In this document: in pieces, positions 11,859 through 22,736 of the stretch | Layout of the letters: each line of letters opens with the position of its first letter | Numbering within the stretch: the stretch's first letter is position 1 | Source: Odontocerum albicorne | Lineage: Eukaryota > Arthropoda > Insecta > Trichoptera > Odontoceridae | DNA length: 64,000 nt | Reading direction: 5' to 3' | NCBI GenBank assembly: GCA_949825065.1 | Contig: OX463845.1 | Location: 22,541,159-22,605,158 of the forward strand | Position numbers and translations under genes: made by a program | The notes under the pieces: model-generated | Database searches by the model: none | What the model was told of the DNA's origin: nothing | What the model saw: the letters and a program-made list of their open reading frames with translations, nothing else

Positions 11859-11902
11859 ATTTCCACGGGGTTCTGATAATTATCAGAACCCAGTGGAAAT
11901 TA
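11859..11902. repeat. Near-perfect 44-bp palindrome
   Basis: Two arms of about 22 nt meet with no loop at 11880/11881: ATTTCCACGGGGTTCTGATA and its reverse complement with one mismatch. It lies in AT-rich DNA with no neighbouring gene. It may be a cruciform or the remnant of a tail-to-tail element. Confidence 0.8.
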
Positions 11903-12164
11903 TTTCAATTTAGTTTTAAGTTTAAATTAATAAATTTTATAAATTATTACTTTTTCTAATATACTCGTATTTCCACATTTATTAAAGGGCAAAATACTGT
12001 GATAAGCGACTAGCCTCTAATAAACTAAGACAATAGTTCTATTAGATAGGAAACAATCCGTCAACTGTCTTCTGATCCAGAATGTGCATTATGATATATT
12101 AAACTTTCGTTGTACACATTACAAACTGGCGGGCTTACTGCTATGTAACAATTCCTTCAAACAA

Positions 12165-12305
12165 TCATAAAGGTGTTAAAGAAGGCTTAAGTGAAAATCA
12201 GATTGATACCCTTTTTAAAAAGATCTGGGTATCAATGGCAATCGAACCCTCAACCCTAGGCCTGGAACACAGGCGTGTTACTAACCGGGCCATAGAGGTT
12301 GTTTC
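12165..12305 (-). repeat. tRNA-derived SINE, family A
   Basis: On the minus strand TGGCCCGGTTAGTAAC (box A-like) and GGGTTCGATTGCC (box B) are about 35 nt apart. They are followed by the family body: TACCCAGATC, a run of T and A, and GATTTTCACTTAAG. The head and body order matches 3930-4070 and 15590-15735. Confidence 0.7.
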
Positions 12306-12344
12306 TGTCGCCTTGTTATGCTCTTACCAAAATAGTAATGATCA

Positions 12345-12835
12345 TTGGACTTGATGTTGCCGTACTGCAGAAAGAATGATAAACCTCAATATGACACTAT
12401 CATTAGCATTTCTAATATACGTGAGCTTTTGCTGGTATTCCTTACTAGGTATGTGATATACCTCGTGATTGGTTTCTTTTTATTTTCTCTTAGATCATCT
12501 GTATTTCTCTCCCTTGTGTCTTCTCGTCTTACAATATGTCCGAAAGACCTGAGGATTCACAATTATATCATTGAACGAAAATTTGTAGTTTTTTCAAAAT
12601 TGATTAATTTATCCTGCGTGCTGACCATGTTATATTTTTATACGTCGCCAGCAACATATTTCCAAAGCGTCTTTCTTCATCGTTCCTTTTCTCTCAATTT
12701 CTACGTTTTGGTACCATACAGAAAGGTTGGGATAATCAATGTTCTTACAAACTCTACTTTGGTAGACCTAGTAATATTCCTGTCTCTCCATATGGTCTTC
12801 AGTTTATTTCTTGTTAACAGTGGATAATTGTGTTA
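12345..12835 (-). pseudogene. LINE RT C-terminal fragment, antisense
   Basis: The minus strand reads KTIWRDRNITRSTKVEFVRT, LIIPTFLYGTKT*KLREKERRR, WKYVAGDV and later SFGHIVRREDTRERN. This is the KIWRDxxISxxTKxRLVxTLVFPxxLYGxESWTL...FGHIxRRED signature of a common insect LINE tail. Stops and small indels are frequent. The plus-strand 160-codon ORF over it is a chance shadow. The 3' limit is near 12345. Confidence 0.75.
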
Positions 12836-13444
12836 CCACAAACATATCGAAACTCTGATTTCCAATGAAACTTAAATATAATATTTTCAACAAATGTAAT
12901 TAATAGGTTTTTTTCTAAAATATCACAAATCATCAAGTTTTGAAAGGAACACCTACCAAATAAATTATTCGTATTTTTGGATCCGACCCACCTAGGACTT
13001 ATCCTAATGTTACCCTCTACTCAGTAAGTTTGGTAATGCCTGATTCAATGAATTATTGGAAAGTACTTTTGAAAATTAATGGCATTTTCTGAAAGATATT
13101 CGAAATAAGCAGAGAAAAAGTGTTTTAATAACTTCGGTTATTGAGAAATTACCCTGCAATGAGTCAGACGACCTTTTAGATGAGTCAGAGATTTTCTAAA
13201 TTTCGTTTGGTAAACTCAGTATAGAAAGTTTTACCCAAAAGCTCTCTGAATCATATAAAGGCACCAGTTTGAGAATAAAACAAGTTTTAATGAGTCACTA
13301 TTGTAATTGTTCCATACTTGAGTTGGATCTTAAAGTCACTATTTATGACCTATGTAAGATAAAGAAAAACTATGATTGTATCAACAATTTTACTGCGTAA
13401 CATGTACACTCAAACCAAACAGTATAAAAAAAATCTGCTCAGAT
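12836..13444. other. AT-rich spacer, nothing recognised
   Basis: No supported feature. The sequence gives way to LINE B at about 13445. Confidence 0.5.
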
Positions 13445-13920
13445 GATATTTCAAAGAAGTATTTTATTGCCAACTTTGATGTGTGGGAGTGAAATGTGGA
13501 CATATGCTAGAAAAAAAATGGAAGGAGTGGTATAAATGTTGTGGAAATGCGTACACTGAGAACAATATATGGGGTGACAATGTATGACAGAATAACGAAA
13601 TAAGTGATAAGGGATGAACGTGGTGTAAGTAGTAGGATGAAGAAGAGCTCTCTGAGATGGTTTAACATGTAGAACGAGTGAATGAAGAAATGCTAACCAA
13701 AAAAATATACACTGCAAGTGTGAGCGGACTGGATGGTTGAGAAAGACCAAGAAAATGATGGTTGGATCAAGTGAATAATATTTTGAAAGAAATAAACGTC
13801 AAGTTCGAGAAATCGTAGGAGCTGTAGGGATGAAGAAGAGGCGAAAGGTGTGTGCCCCGATTTGAAAGTCTGGCGCTTTGTCCTTTCTGCCTAACCCAAC
13901 AGAAAAATGGCATGATAGTT
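13445..13920 (+). pseudogene. LINE family B C-terminal fragment
   Basis: The plus strand reads LPTLMCGSEMWTYARKKMEG (family VPTLMYGSETWT). Further on it encodes KKIYTASVSGLDG, a WLDQVNNILKEINVKFE block, and a 3' end with GCGCTTTGTCC...CTGCCTAAC and ATGGCATGATAG. Many stops are present, often TAG/TGA at Trp or Gln positions. It lines up with family B copies at 9.3, 25.8, 45.2, 53.8 and 55.4-57.2 kb. Confidence 0.7.
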
Positions 13921-13924
13921 TTTT

Positions 13925-14020
13925 TATTTTACACATGACAAGAAATATACAACATTTGTGAAAAAACAACAGGTCATTTAATTAGGACACACAATTTTAA
14001 TGGATCTGGGTTTGTTTGAT
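13925..14020 (+). repeat. Dispersed repeat 'D', copy 2
   Basis: The run from ACACATGACAAGAAATATAC to TTTAATGGATCTGGGTTTG matches the reverse complement of 3665-3745. It begins within about 10 bp of the 3' end of the LINE B copy. Confidence 0.6.
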
Positions 14021-14079
14021 AGTACGTTATTTTTCCTCTTAACCGAAAACGATTCAAAAGCATCAACGATTTACGTAAC

Positions 14080-14170
14080 ACAGTTGGTATTAGATATAAC
14101 ATATTTTCAGCCCCGTGGTGTCGATTCAATTCCCGTTGCTACCCAAAAGAGGGTTCCAGTAAAGTTCGTT
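14080..14170 (+). repeat. SINE family A fragment
   Basis: A box B-like GTCGATTCAATTCCCGTTG is followed by CTACCCAAAAGAGGGTT, as in the family A body. The box A half is not recognisable. Confidence 0.4.
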
Positions 14171-15095
14171 AATGAGGTTATAGATTCTTTTGATTCGACA
14201 GTTTTGACAACGTAAACGACAATGAGCTTTGAGTTTCGTGCTTACTCTTCTCGTCTTTAGTTCGTAAATATGCTGTTCACTCCCACGACTTAACCACATC
14301 ACGAATGCCGATATGTTGAATAGTGCCATGAATTGAAAACTTACGATCGTAACTTCAATGGATTCTTGGTATTTCCTAGATAACAATTTAACCACTCATG
14401 AAAATATTAACATTCAAACAACACTGACACGTCGTGTGCTGTAGTACGCAACTACTTCTTATTGACTGCAAATTATATGATGTTCATCTGTCTAAAAACA
14501 GAAAAAGAAATATCAATTTGATTCTACATCAGCACGAAATAACAATACGTGTGAATATAGGAGTGTAAATTTAAATGCAACCAAAATCTGTTTTATTTTA
14601 CATAGAAATGAAAAATATTCAATTACGAATACATTATTCGAACGATTCCCATACTCCGCTCTTGATGTTGTAGCAGACCTTAACCTTAAGTTAAGGTTAC
14701 ATTATTTGATATGATAACATATTGTCGCGCGTAGGTCGTACGCGTAGGTCATGTTGGTATGTACCTTCAGTTCAACATAATATGCAAATTCTACTTTTAA
14801 AGTTATTTAGGTTAAGTATATACTAATTCTGAACTTTAGTTTAGAACTATGTTTTTTATCGACAATTAACGCAAGGATGATAAAATGTATTTTGGTAGTT
14901 TACTTTCTCATTTTGAGGCCAAGGTCCTGCTTTTATATATTTTAAGTTTCGATGTTTTGACTGACATATCTTATATTGACGGTTTCAATCGGTTTGGCTT
15001 CACTTTGAAATATACGAGTATCAGTTTAGCTTTCGTAGCTCCTTCCACAAATCCAAATATAAAATATAATGTCCAATAATTGTAATGACTATAGT
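14171..15095. other. AT-rich spacer, nothing recognised
   Basis: It contains a short palindrome (AACCTTAAGTTAAGGTT, about 14690) and a small direct duplication of CGCGTAGGTC near 14725-14750. No gene was seen. Confidence 0.5.
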
Positions 15096-15308
15096 CATTG
15101 TAATTTATTTTTATCAAACACTATTTATTCCACTTTTTTTGACGGTATAACCCTACCGGTTTCAAGGCTTTCACTTCATCTTCAGGGGAGCGCAAACAAG
15201 ACTCTTGTTTGCGCTCCCCTGAAGATGAGGTGAAAACCTTGAAACCGGTAGGGTTATACCGTCACAAAAAGTGGAATAAACAGTGTTTGATAAAAATAAA
15301 TTACAATG
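15096..15308. repeat. 213-bp inverted repeat with hammerhead-like cores ('E' module)
   Basis: Two 105-bp arms (15096-15200 and 15204-15308) are reverse complements with only a few mismatches and no indel around a 3-nt centre at 15202. Each arm, read outward, contains CTGAAGA (15219-15225 on the plus strand, mirror at 15179-15185). A small GAAA-capped stem (AGGT...ACCT) follows, then GAAAC (15241) and CGGTA...TACCG, then TC. CUGANGA...GAAA is the conserved hammerhead ribozyme core, and such ribozymes are known in Penelope-like retroelement repeats. Stem I is not evident here, so the ribozyme reading is a hypothesis. The flank 15309-15355 also matches the single copy near 5.9 kb. Confidence 0.75.
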
Positions 15309-15589
15309 TCTTTAAACCACCACAACGTTAATGCCTTAACTATAAACAACATATGAACTATATTCAATAACTTGTCATCTCACTCGAAGGATGTTTTCTA
15401 ACAAGTAACAAGTTATGTATTGAAAATACACTTCAATTTCAATTCAATTTCCACTCTATAATTCACTACTTCCAATCTTTAATTGTGCCTTTGTATTGTG
15501 TTGTATTAACATTTGTATTGTGCTGTATTACTCTTTCGTATTATACAGTACGACCTGCCGGTTTTATTGCCATTTTGTAATATCTTCCA

Positions 15590-15735
15590 ACCAAGCAGAA
15601 ATGGTGTTTAAACAAGCTTTAAGTGAAAACCAGAATGAAACTCTTTTAAAAAATCTGGGTTTAAACGGGAATCAATCCCGCCATCCACGGGATGAAAGAC
15701 AGGCGTCTTACCAACTACACGTAAATTAAGGAGGT
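15590..15735 (-). repeat. tRNA-derived SINE, family A
   Basis: The minus strand shows GTAGTTGGTAAGACGCCTG (box A part), GGGATTGATTCCCG (box B-like) and the body ACCCAGATTTTTTAAAAGAG, ending in TTCTGGTTTTCACTTAAAGC. It shares the order and spacing of the copies at 3.9 and 12.2 kb. Confidence 0.7.
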
Positions 15736-16454
15736 CGTTATTTGTCGTCGTAAGTTTAACTTTGCTATTTATCTTTGACCATGTACATCATTAGTAATTA
15801 AATTTTTTAAATTATTTTAAATCTTGAAAACATTCTTGCCCCTAAATTAAATTATATTTTGAAACAAAATCCTAAGCTGTAATAAAATTGAACAGCAGTA
15901 TTCTGTTTAACTTTTTAAACTAGAAAACCATGGATTAATTACTTTAAATTAGACCACAGCATAAGAGGTTGGACTAATTCACTAAGTCTTCAAAAAATGA
16001 AGACACCTTAACTCAAAATGTTGGTCCCGACTAGAGATAGATTTTATTATCTAGGACAAGCTCCGTGCCTGCTCGACCTTTATTAACGAAGAGGTGAACC
16101 TTTAGGGGCTGAAGGATAAAAGGATTTTATAAGGTCAAAACTCCTAAGCCTATCGTAGAGACAGACTTTAAAATTTGCCTTTTTTATTCAATGAAAAACT
16201 GTTGATAGAAAATATTTTCGGCTTTTCAATTTGTTATTTAGATTACTTTACATTCTAATTTTTAAATTGAGTATTAGTTAAATAAATACATTTTTTGTTC
16301 TGGTTAGGACTGCTTTTAGATATTATAATACGAGTACCTAATTTGAATATATCATCCATATTCTTGAGCTATAGTTAAAATAATACACGAGTTGAATTTC
16401 ATCTATTTGGGTTTTAAATTATATCTAATATGTTAAGGCTTTCTTTTTAAATGT
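15736..16454. other. AT-rich spacer, nothing recognised
   Basis: No coding or repeat signal that I can support. Confidence 0.5.
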
Positions 16455-16670
16455 AATATATTACGGTTTTTATGTTAAATATCATATATGAAGTTCTCAT
16501 GTTATGTTTAACCGATTAAAGTTTTTATGTTAAATTTTATATATAAAGGCTTCATGTTAAATTTGATCGATTATTGCTTTTATGTTAAATTTCATCAATT
16601 AAAGTTTCCCTTAATAGATTAAATTTAACCAAGGTTTTGTGTTAAATTTTATGAATGAAGTTTACATTTT
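16455..16670. repeat. Degenerate short tandem array, about 28-32 bp unit
   Basis: Units of the form TTTTATGTTAAATTTCAT followed by AATTAAAG recur about six times with varying spacing (starts near 16467, 16500, 16522, 16550, 16577 and 16636). Copies are strongly diverged. Confidence 0.6.
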
Positions 16671-17555
16671 TATTTTTCAATCATCATCACCAACGTCAGT
16701 TCGTGTCATTCCACGGCAGGATCTAATCCACCCAAACTCTCTCCACTTGTTTCGCGTTCTCGTATGCTATATCAAGTTTTGGCCAATTTTATTAATGTTA
16801 TCTTTCTCACGGTGTTAATAACTACACAAAGATAATCCGATTAATTATTTTTTACAAGAAAATATATATATATGTTAAACCTATTTTTTTCAAAATTTCT
16901 CGTTTTTTAAGTACGAGTATTTTCTCTCTGTTTACACCAATTGGAGTCTTACGACTTGAATGATTTAAAAGCAACGGTATACAAGTTTGAAGAACTATAT
17001 TAATGAGTATAAGTGATAAAAAGTCTTAAATAAAATAAGTAATTAAAAAAATCTCAAAAAAACTATCACCAACCACAGATTTCACTTTTCGGTACATTAT
17101 TATAGATTTTCTAAAAAAATATATACAAGAGTTAAGTGAAAATAAGTTTATCTTAATAAATAAGTGTTTTGCTGCGCCATAATTTAGTTTTGGCGGGGTT
17201 TTGTCATGCAGTCTCGTAGTATGAATTTAAATGAAAATCGATTATTTTTCTAATATGAGTCGCATATATGTCACCTTTGAGTTATCCGTCAGTAAATAAA
17301 TTTCCACCAAAACATTGGTGTGTCATACTTATTGTGAATCATATCCAAAAACGTTGTTTCATATTATTGTTAAAACACGAACGAAAATAACATTTTGGAA
17401 CATGCAAACATGTAAGTTTTTTAAGTCATTGTTTCGAAAATTATTCAGTTTCATTATATGATACAATACTCGTACTTATGACGTGCGTCTGAAAGACTAA
17501 CGTTGTTTAATGTTTTCAACACACAAAATTTAAATTAATAATTGTAAAAGGATAA
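16671..17555. other. AT-rich spacer; possible LINE 3' end at 16680-16750
   Basis: An ATCATCATC start followed by a GC-richer segment (16680-16750) could be the antisense 3' end of a LINE with a GAT-repeat tail, but there is too little to prove it. Nothing else was seen. Confidence 0.3.
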
Positions 17556-17559
17556 TTTA

Positions 17560-17735
17560 CATAGTGCCATTTAGAGAGCATAATCTCCTTAAGGGCGCTC
17601 CGTTGGGGCTTGGGGTTCGAAGTTCGAACCCACTATTATCGACACAAAAAATATTATAAAATAAATAAATATATAAGTTGAGTATAAAGATAGGAAGGTG
17701 GGGGCTGCGACCATTAGATGACGTACGTTCTCGTA
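17560..17735 (+). repeat. tRNA-like SINE, family B
   Basis: TTCGAAGTTCGAACCCACTATTATCGACAC (box B-like) is followed by an A/T run and then GTTGAGTATAAAGATAGGAAGG and GGGCTGCGACCATTAGATGA. Copies with the same order lie at 54170-54345 and, in part, at 51155-51230 and 62165-62245 (inverted). Because the box B is nearly palindromic, the orientation is set by the tail. Confidence 0.55.
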
Positions 17736-18479
17736 TCTGCATATGGTAAGGAAATTTAGTTTGGTAAGAAAACTGCAGAAAATTTACCAAGGGAAGAAAT
17801 TCACAAAAAAAACCTTTGTAGATAATCTGATATGTGATAGTAACTCATTCGGCTATAAATTTAGATAATTATAAAATTAGCGACATATACCCTCATTATG
17901 GATTTTTTTCATGACAAGAAAATGCACTTTATAGACTAAATATGTGGAGGCACTTACTAAGCTAATGTTGTTAAGGCACAGTATAATTATTGGTAAATCT
18001 TAAGAAATTATCCATCATTGATCATGACTTCTGCATGCGATTCAAGCATGTCGAGCTATACTTTGAAAAATGGGATATTTTTGTATATTTTGTGCCTCGC
18101 ACGCTAGTTACCCAATAACATGTTACACTTTTTAAGGGATGTACATATCTATTGTAATAATTTGTTATAATATTGAGTGTCTTTCATTCATGTTCTTTTT
18201 GTAAGCTTAATCATGTGTCACTTTCTTGGAGTATTTGTAATATATCCAAAAGACATGAAATATTGAAAGAAAAGTCACGAAAATTCGCTTCCGAACTGTG
18301 TACATGCATGTGAACAAAGATGTTGAATTCGATGTATAACGAAAATTATTCAGTATCACCAAAAATAAAATATATAATGAAGTTGACAAAATAGAAGCAT
18401 TTTCATATTATATCTTTAATTATGGGGTGCCGAGTGAACATTGAATGTTCATTTAAACACATGTACATTATTTGTACAT
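17736..18479. other. AT-rich spacer, nothing recognised
   Basis: No supported feature. Confidence 0.5.
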
Positions 18480-18775
18480 CAAAAGATGTTTAAATGCTCA
18501 ATAGCCTTATCTCTGATTCCACTTCATTCCAATCGTATCACGCAATTACATTCGTATCAAAATAATCCTTTTAAATGCAATAGCCTTATATTTGACCCAT
18601 TTCATTCCAATTATACCAAGTATTATACATTATTTTTTGTATTAAAAGAATCCTTTAGAGCTCAATAGTCGTATCTTTAATTCAATTTCAATCGTACCAA
18701 GCGCATTATATTTTGTAAAAATAGAATCCTTTAAAACTCAATAGCCTTATATTTGATTCCATTCCAACCGTCAAT
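18480..18775. repeat. Degenerate tandem array, about 80-bp unit, 4 copies
   Basis: The block CTCAATAGCCTTAT followed by TTGATTCCA, TTCATTCCAA and TCGTACCAAG recurs with starts near 18500, 18579, 18664 and 18740 (spacings 79, 85 and 76). Each unit also carries an AGAATCCTTTAAA-like start. The array ends at the LINE fragment that follows. Confidence 0.75.
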
Positions 18776-18790
18776 ACCAGATTTATATAT

Positions 18791-19045
18791 TTATTGTCCA
18801 AAACGATACAACTGTGATGACATTAGGGCTGCCCTTCCAAAGTTTTCTTCCAAGCAGTTCATGGAGCACAGTGGGCAAACCTGATGGTGGGGCATTGATT
18901 GAATGTCGCCACACATGCATATTGGTGGGTCCTCTGAGCCAATTCTCCATCTGAGGAGGTTTTCTTTTGATCTACCCACGTGGGTGTGTAAGAGATTAAG
19001 AGACCTCCGACGGATGTATCCGTGTCCCCAAGCTACAGTCCTCAT
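18791..19045 (-). pseudogene. Fragment of a LINE C-terminus (zinc-knuckle-like)
   Basis: The minus-strand ORF (84 aa) contains RSLNLLHTHVGRSKENLLRW near residues 15-34. It is followed by PPICMCGDIQSMPHHQVCPLC near 40-60. This resembles the end of Jockey/R1-type polyproteins (TLNRLRTGxGRCKxNLxKWG, then SPxCDCGxxxQTxxHIxxxCP). It is an isolated piece between two tandem arrays with no RT upstream. Confidence rests on the C-x-C-G...H...CP spacing. Confidence 0.6.
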
Positions 19046-19139
19046 GTTTTATGGCGTTATATGAATATTTATAAATCCAAACGAATCTAATTGACATATT
19101 TAATATAATCTTTTCGAATGATTCCAAAATATTCATTGA

Positions 19140-19540
19140 ATGGTGAAAGTTAAGATACGTAGTTACATTATTTCTACATTCCGAACCAATAATACATATG
19201 ATACACTGCAAATAGTAGTTCTAATTGAAATTGACATTGCCGCTATTATTTAACAAAAACGTTCTTCGTACTGTACAGAATAACGATTGATAATTCACAA
19301 ATAGCGGTTTTAATTGAAATGGGTCAAGTCATTATTATTTAACGAAAATGTCCTTATAACTGCATAAAATAAGAATTGGTAATTAATAAATGGGGGTGCT
19401 AATTGAAATGGAGATTTTCGTTATTATTTAACAATAGTGTTTTTAAAATTGTTCATGATAACGATTGGTAACTAACAAAAAGTTGTTGTAATTGAAATGG
19501 GTATTGTCGCTCTTACTTAACAAAAATGTTTTTTTTTTAA
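19140..19540. repeat. Tandem array with an 89-bp period, about 4 copies
   Basis: TAATTGAAAT recurs at 19222, 19311, 19400 and 19489, exactly 89 bp apart. It is each time followed by a (G/C)(C/T)TATTATTTAACAAAA-like block and later TAACGATTGGTAATT and an A-rich end. Copies differ at many positions but have kept the period with no net indel. A partial earlier unit is likely from about 19140. It is distinct from the 80-bp array on the other side of the LINE fragment. Confidence 0.8.
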
Positions 19541-21735
19541 ATACTACTGGAATGATATTTTAAGTATTGTATACCTCCTCAGATAAATTAGACGGGCTAT
19601 ATATAATAATTCTGAAAAGCTCTTTGAAATATTTAATGAAAGTAGTAAAATTTTAGATCAAATGTTTCACGCACCTGGATGGAGATGAAGATGGAGATTA
19701 GAGAGTCAGCTAGTCACTATGGTAGCATGGATGATACTCGTATCACACGAAATGAGAATTATGTTGAGATAGATTATAATTACATTTTGTCAATATTTCT
19801 CAATATTGTATCATTGTGGCGTACAAATATTTCAACTATAGGGGCTCGTACACTGACCGTTCATCTTTTTCTGTGAGATTAGACTGGAGTAGACGGGTTA
19901 GAAAATCGAGCGCCAAACTTTTCACTCCCTCGACATCAGTACATATTCTATACCTTGATTTTTTTAGATTGATGTCTATCAAACGTAACTGAAAAAAAAA
20001 ACTTAGGAATAATAAAAGGAAATACTACTTTTGTCATCAGATATTGATTGACTGGTGGTAAGTCTGACTGATGAATTATTTATTTTCCAATGGTGATGAA
20101 ATAAAGTTGACCCAAATTCATGTTGTACACAGTTAAACTTATAAACATGTTATTTGCTTTTATTTATATACTCGTGATTTGAGTTTAATGTCGTTAATAA
20201 CTTGTGATATTATAAAGGAATAGTCTTATATATTTTAGTACTGACACAATATCTACTTTTTATCTGCCTTTTGGAACCTATAGACAATTTTAGATATGAA
20301 AATCTGTGTTTTTTTTTAATTTCTCTGATTCCTATCTCGTCCTCCTTTATATCCTATTAAATCTTAGTTTCCTCTAATTTGATTAATAGTCACTGTGGCA
20401 TATTAGTAACAAAGTTTTGAAAATGCTTAATGAATTCTAATAATTTCAGTATGAAAGGTAAAAACTGTCAACTCAATAAATTCACTCCTAGGCTTTTATT
20501 TTAATAAATCGATTTTAAATACTCAACACAACAATAACAATTGTCATCATTTTATTGGAAAGGCAAACCATAATGACAAGTACATAACAACGCAAACAGC
20601 TTTAGATTTTATTAATACAGAGCTTTACATCGCTGAGCAAGGTCTGTGACGAAGATACCTCATTATTTAATAATAAATTAAATAGATTTGTTCTAAATAC
20701 TAAGGTACACTGCTAAAACATTCATATTCATACATATACTCATATCCCACAATTCCTATCACCTCAAACTCGTGACCATCAACTTATTTTGTGAATAGAG
20801 TAAAATGAGCGAAACTTTGATAAAATAAGTGATGATATTGATAAAATCTCATGAATAATTGAAAGATCATCCGTGATACACTTGAACACTTGCATTCGTT
20901 GATCATTCATGTCAAAATATTTTGTAATAAAGTTTTGTACAAAAATAAAGCACGTTTTTCAAAACTAATTTAGTAGATTGGGATATATAATGTTATACTC
21001 GTAGTGCCATATCATGTCCTCTGATGATGGCTAGAGCTTTTGGCAGATGTATCAGTTCCCCAATACCCAGTGCTTCTGTTCATTTCCCGGCGATCGCGCT
21101 GTGGAGGCAAGACATCTGTTTTATTACGATACCTCTTCAACCCTTACTCTTATATGATTGATGTAGGAAGTCATGCTTTTAACCACTTAAAACATAACCA
21201 AAATATGATACCACATGAGTTGTAATATAACTGAATAACTCCCAGTTTTAAGAGGATACTGAAATTATTCAACTATAAGAGGATATTGAAGTTACTCAGT
21301 CTGTCGAAAGTATTACGTGTTCTGTGAATTAGTAATGTATTAGAGACTAGAACAATAGAAAACAATCATCTCCGCAAACGTTGATATCATGTATTTTAAT
21401 TTCTTACACACTTTTCTACACTGATTGTTATTTCATAGTAATAATATGTTTGTGCTAATGTCCAATTATTTTAAGTTATAATTTTTAATTAAAATGTATT
21501 CAAATTTAAAATATTTTTTTCCATAAACTTCCCTTACTCTAAATCGTAAACGAAGTAACAATGTTATATAAAAATGTTAACATCCCCTAGGGATTACTTT
21601 TTTTAATCAACAAATAAATTTCAAGTAAAAATTTTCAATCAATGACGACGTTTAATTTATAGAAACGGCTTCCTCAGTATTTTAGCGAAATGAGTATTAC
21701 GAAATATCTATTGAAAATATCAATAACCAACCGAG
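19541..21735. other. AT-rich spacer, nothing recognised
   Basis: 2.2 kb without a supported gene, array or transposon end. Short ORFs (19679-19876, 21040-21225) have no recognisable domain. Confidence 0.5.
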
Positions 21736-21739
21736 ATTT

Positions 21740-22060
21740 GATCGCCCTATTACGCCAATACGGCTCTGAAACGGAGTGGAAATCCGGCCGAATTTACCCG
21801 CCAGATTCGCCTCCCATGCTCCCCGTCCTATGCTTCACCCCGCACTATTGATCTATGGCGGAGGGCGGGGCACGCTACGGAGTGCAGGCCGCTGAACTCG
21901 GGGAGTTCCATACTATATGAGTAAGTTGGTACGTACTACAGTACAGTTGGTATAATGTCGTGGACTTCCCCCACTGACGAAAATTGGCGCGAAAAGGGTT
22001 GCATAGTACAATATGAAGGACTCCCCGGAATAACGAGAAATGGCGCGAAAAGGTTTACAA
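21740..22060. promoter_or_regulatory. GC/CpG-rich patch with two E2F-like sites
   Basis: This island of CpG- and G/C-rich sequence ends in two similar half-repeats: GGACTTCCCCCACTGACGA then TTGGCGCGAAA (21984-21994), and GGACTCCCCGGAATAACGA then ATGGCGCGAAA (22040-22050). TTGGCGCGAAA fits the E2F/DP consensus known from animal cell-cycle promoters. No ORF starts nearby, so it could be an unannotated promoter or 5' exon, or part of a GC-rich mobile element. The function is inferred, not shown. Confidence 0.4.
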
Positions 22061-22617
22061 GGATTTTTACTACAGGAAATATTTTTTTGGGCGTTTTATT
22101 CATGTGTATATAAAAAAACTTTGATTACTTTGATTGCTTGTTAAAATCCTATGGTTACATTTTTCAAAGAAAAATACTAAGTGAGTTGTGTCTTTTATGT
22201 TTCCACGATTTGTTACAGTATATCATATATGTGTAGTAAACTTATCACTAAGTTTACAGTACATTTCTGTTAACGAGTATTAACACTTTACACTATACAT
22301 ATTTTATAACTACAAAATATAGTTGTGATAATAACTACTGTTGAGATGAGTGAAAATATGAGTAAAATGTTTTTTTTTCTGAAAGGTAATAAACACTACC
22401 ACTGATTTTGCATCCGGCATAATTTATATCATTTTCAATTTTATTTTGGGCGGAGACACCGCAATTGAACTTAGAACTGGCATATTAGAAGTATTAGGCA
22501 TCATGTGTGTTTCTGTTTATAACTGTATAAATCTGTACTTTATTTCTATTTTTTTTTAAGTTTTGTAATTTCTGTATTGTGTGCCCTTAGTTGATTTTGA
22601 TTTGAATTACAAGTAAT

Positions 22618-22736
22618 TGGGATATGACAAATTCGAGATTGGGATATAACAAGCTCGAGATTGGGATATGACAAGCTCGATATTGAAAAAAATGGGATAT
22701 AACAAGCTCGAGATTGGAATATAACAAGCTCGAGAT
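22618..22736. repeat. 22-bp tandem repeat, five units
   Basis: Five units of TGGGATATAACAAGCTCGAGAT lie at 22618, 22640, 22662, 22693 and 22715. They are interrupted once by the 9-nt spacer TGAAAAAAA (22684-22692). Units differ at one to four positions. Four of the five keep CTCGA and three keep the full CTCGAG palindrome. Confidence 0.9.

Noticed and set aside
12345..12827. 160-codon plus-strand ORF rich in hydrophobic residues
   Set aside because: The minus strand of the same DNA reads as a LINE RT tail, so the plus-strand frame is a chance shadow.
21018..21050. CTGATGATGGCTAG as another hammerhead core
   Set aside because: No GAAA follows at the right distance and the stems do not pair.
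22618..22736. CRISPR-like array
   Set aside because: The units abut with no unique spacers and the DNA is eukaryotic.
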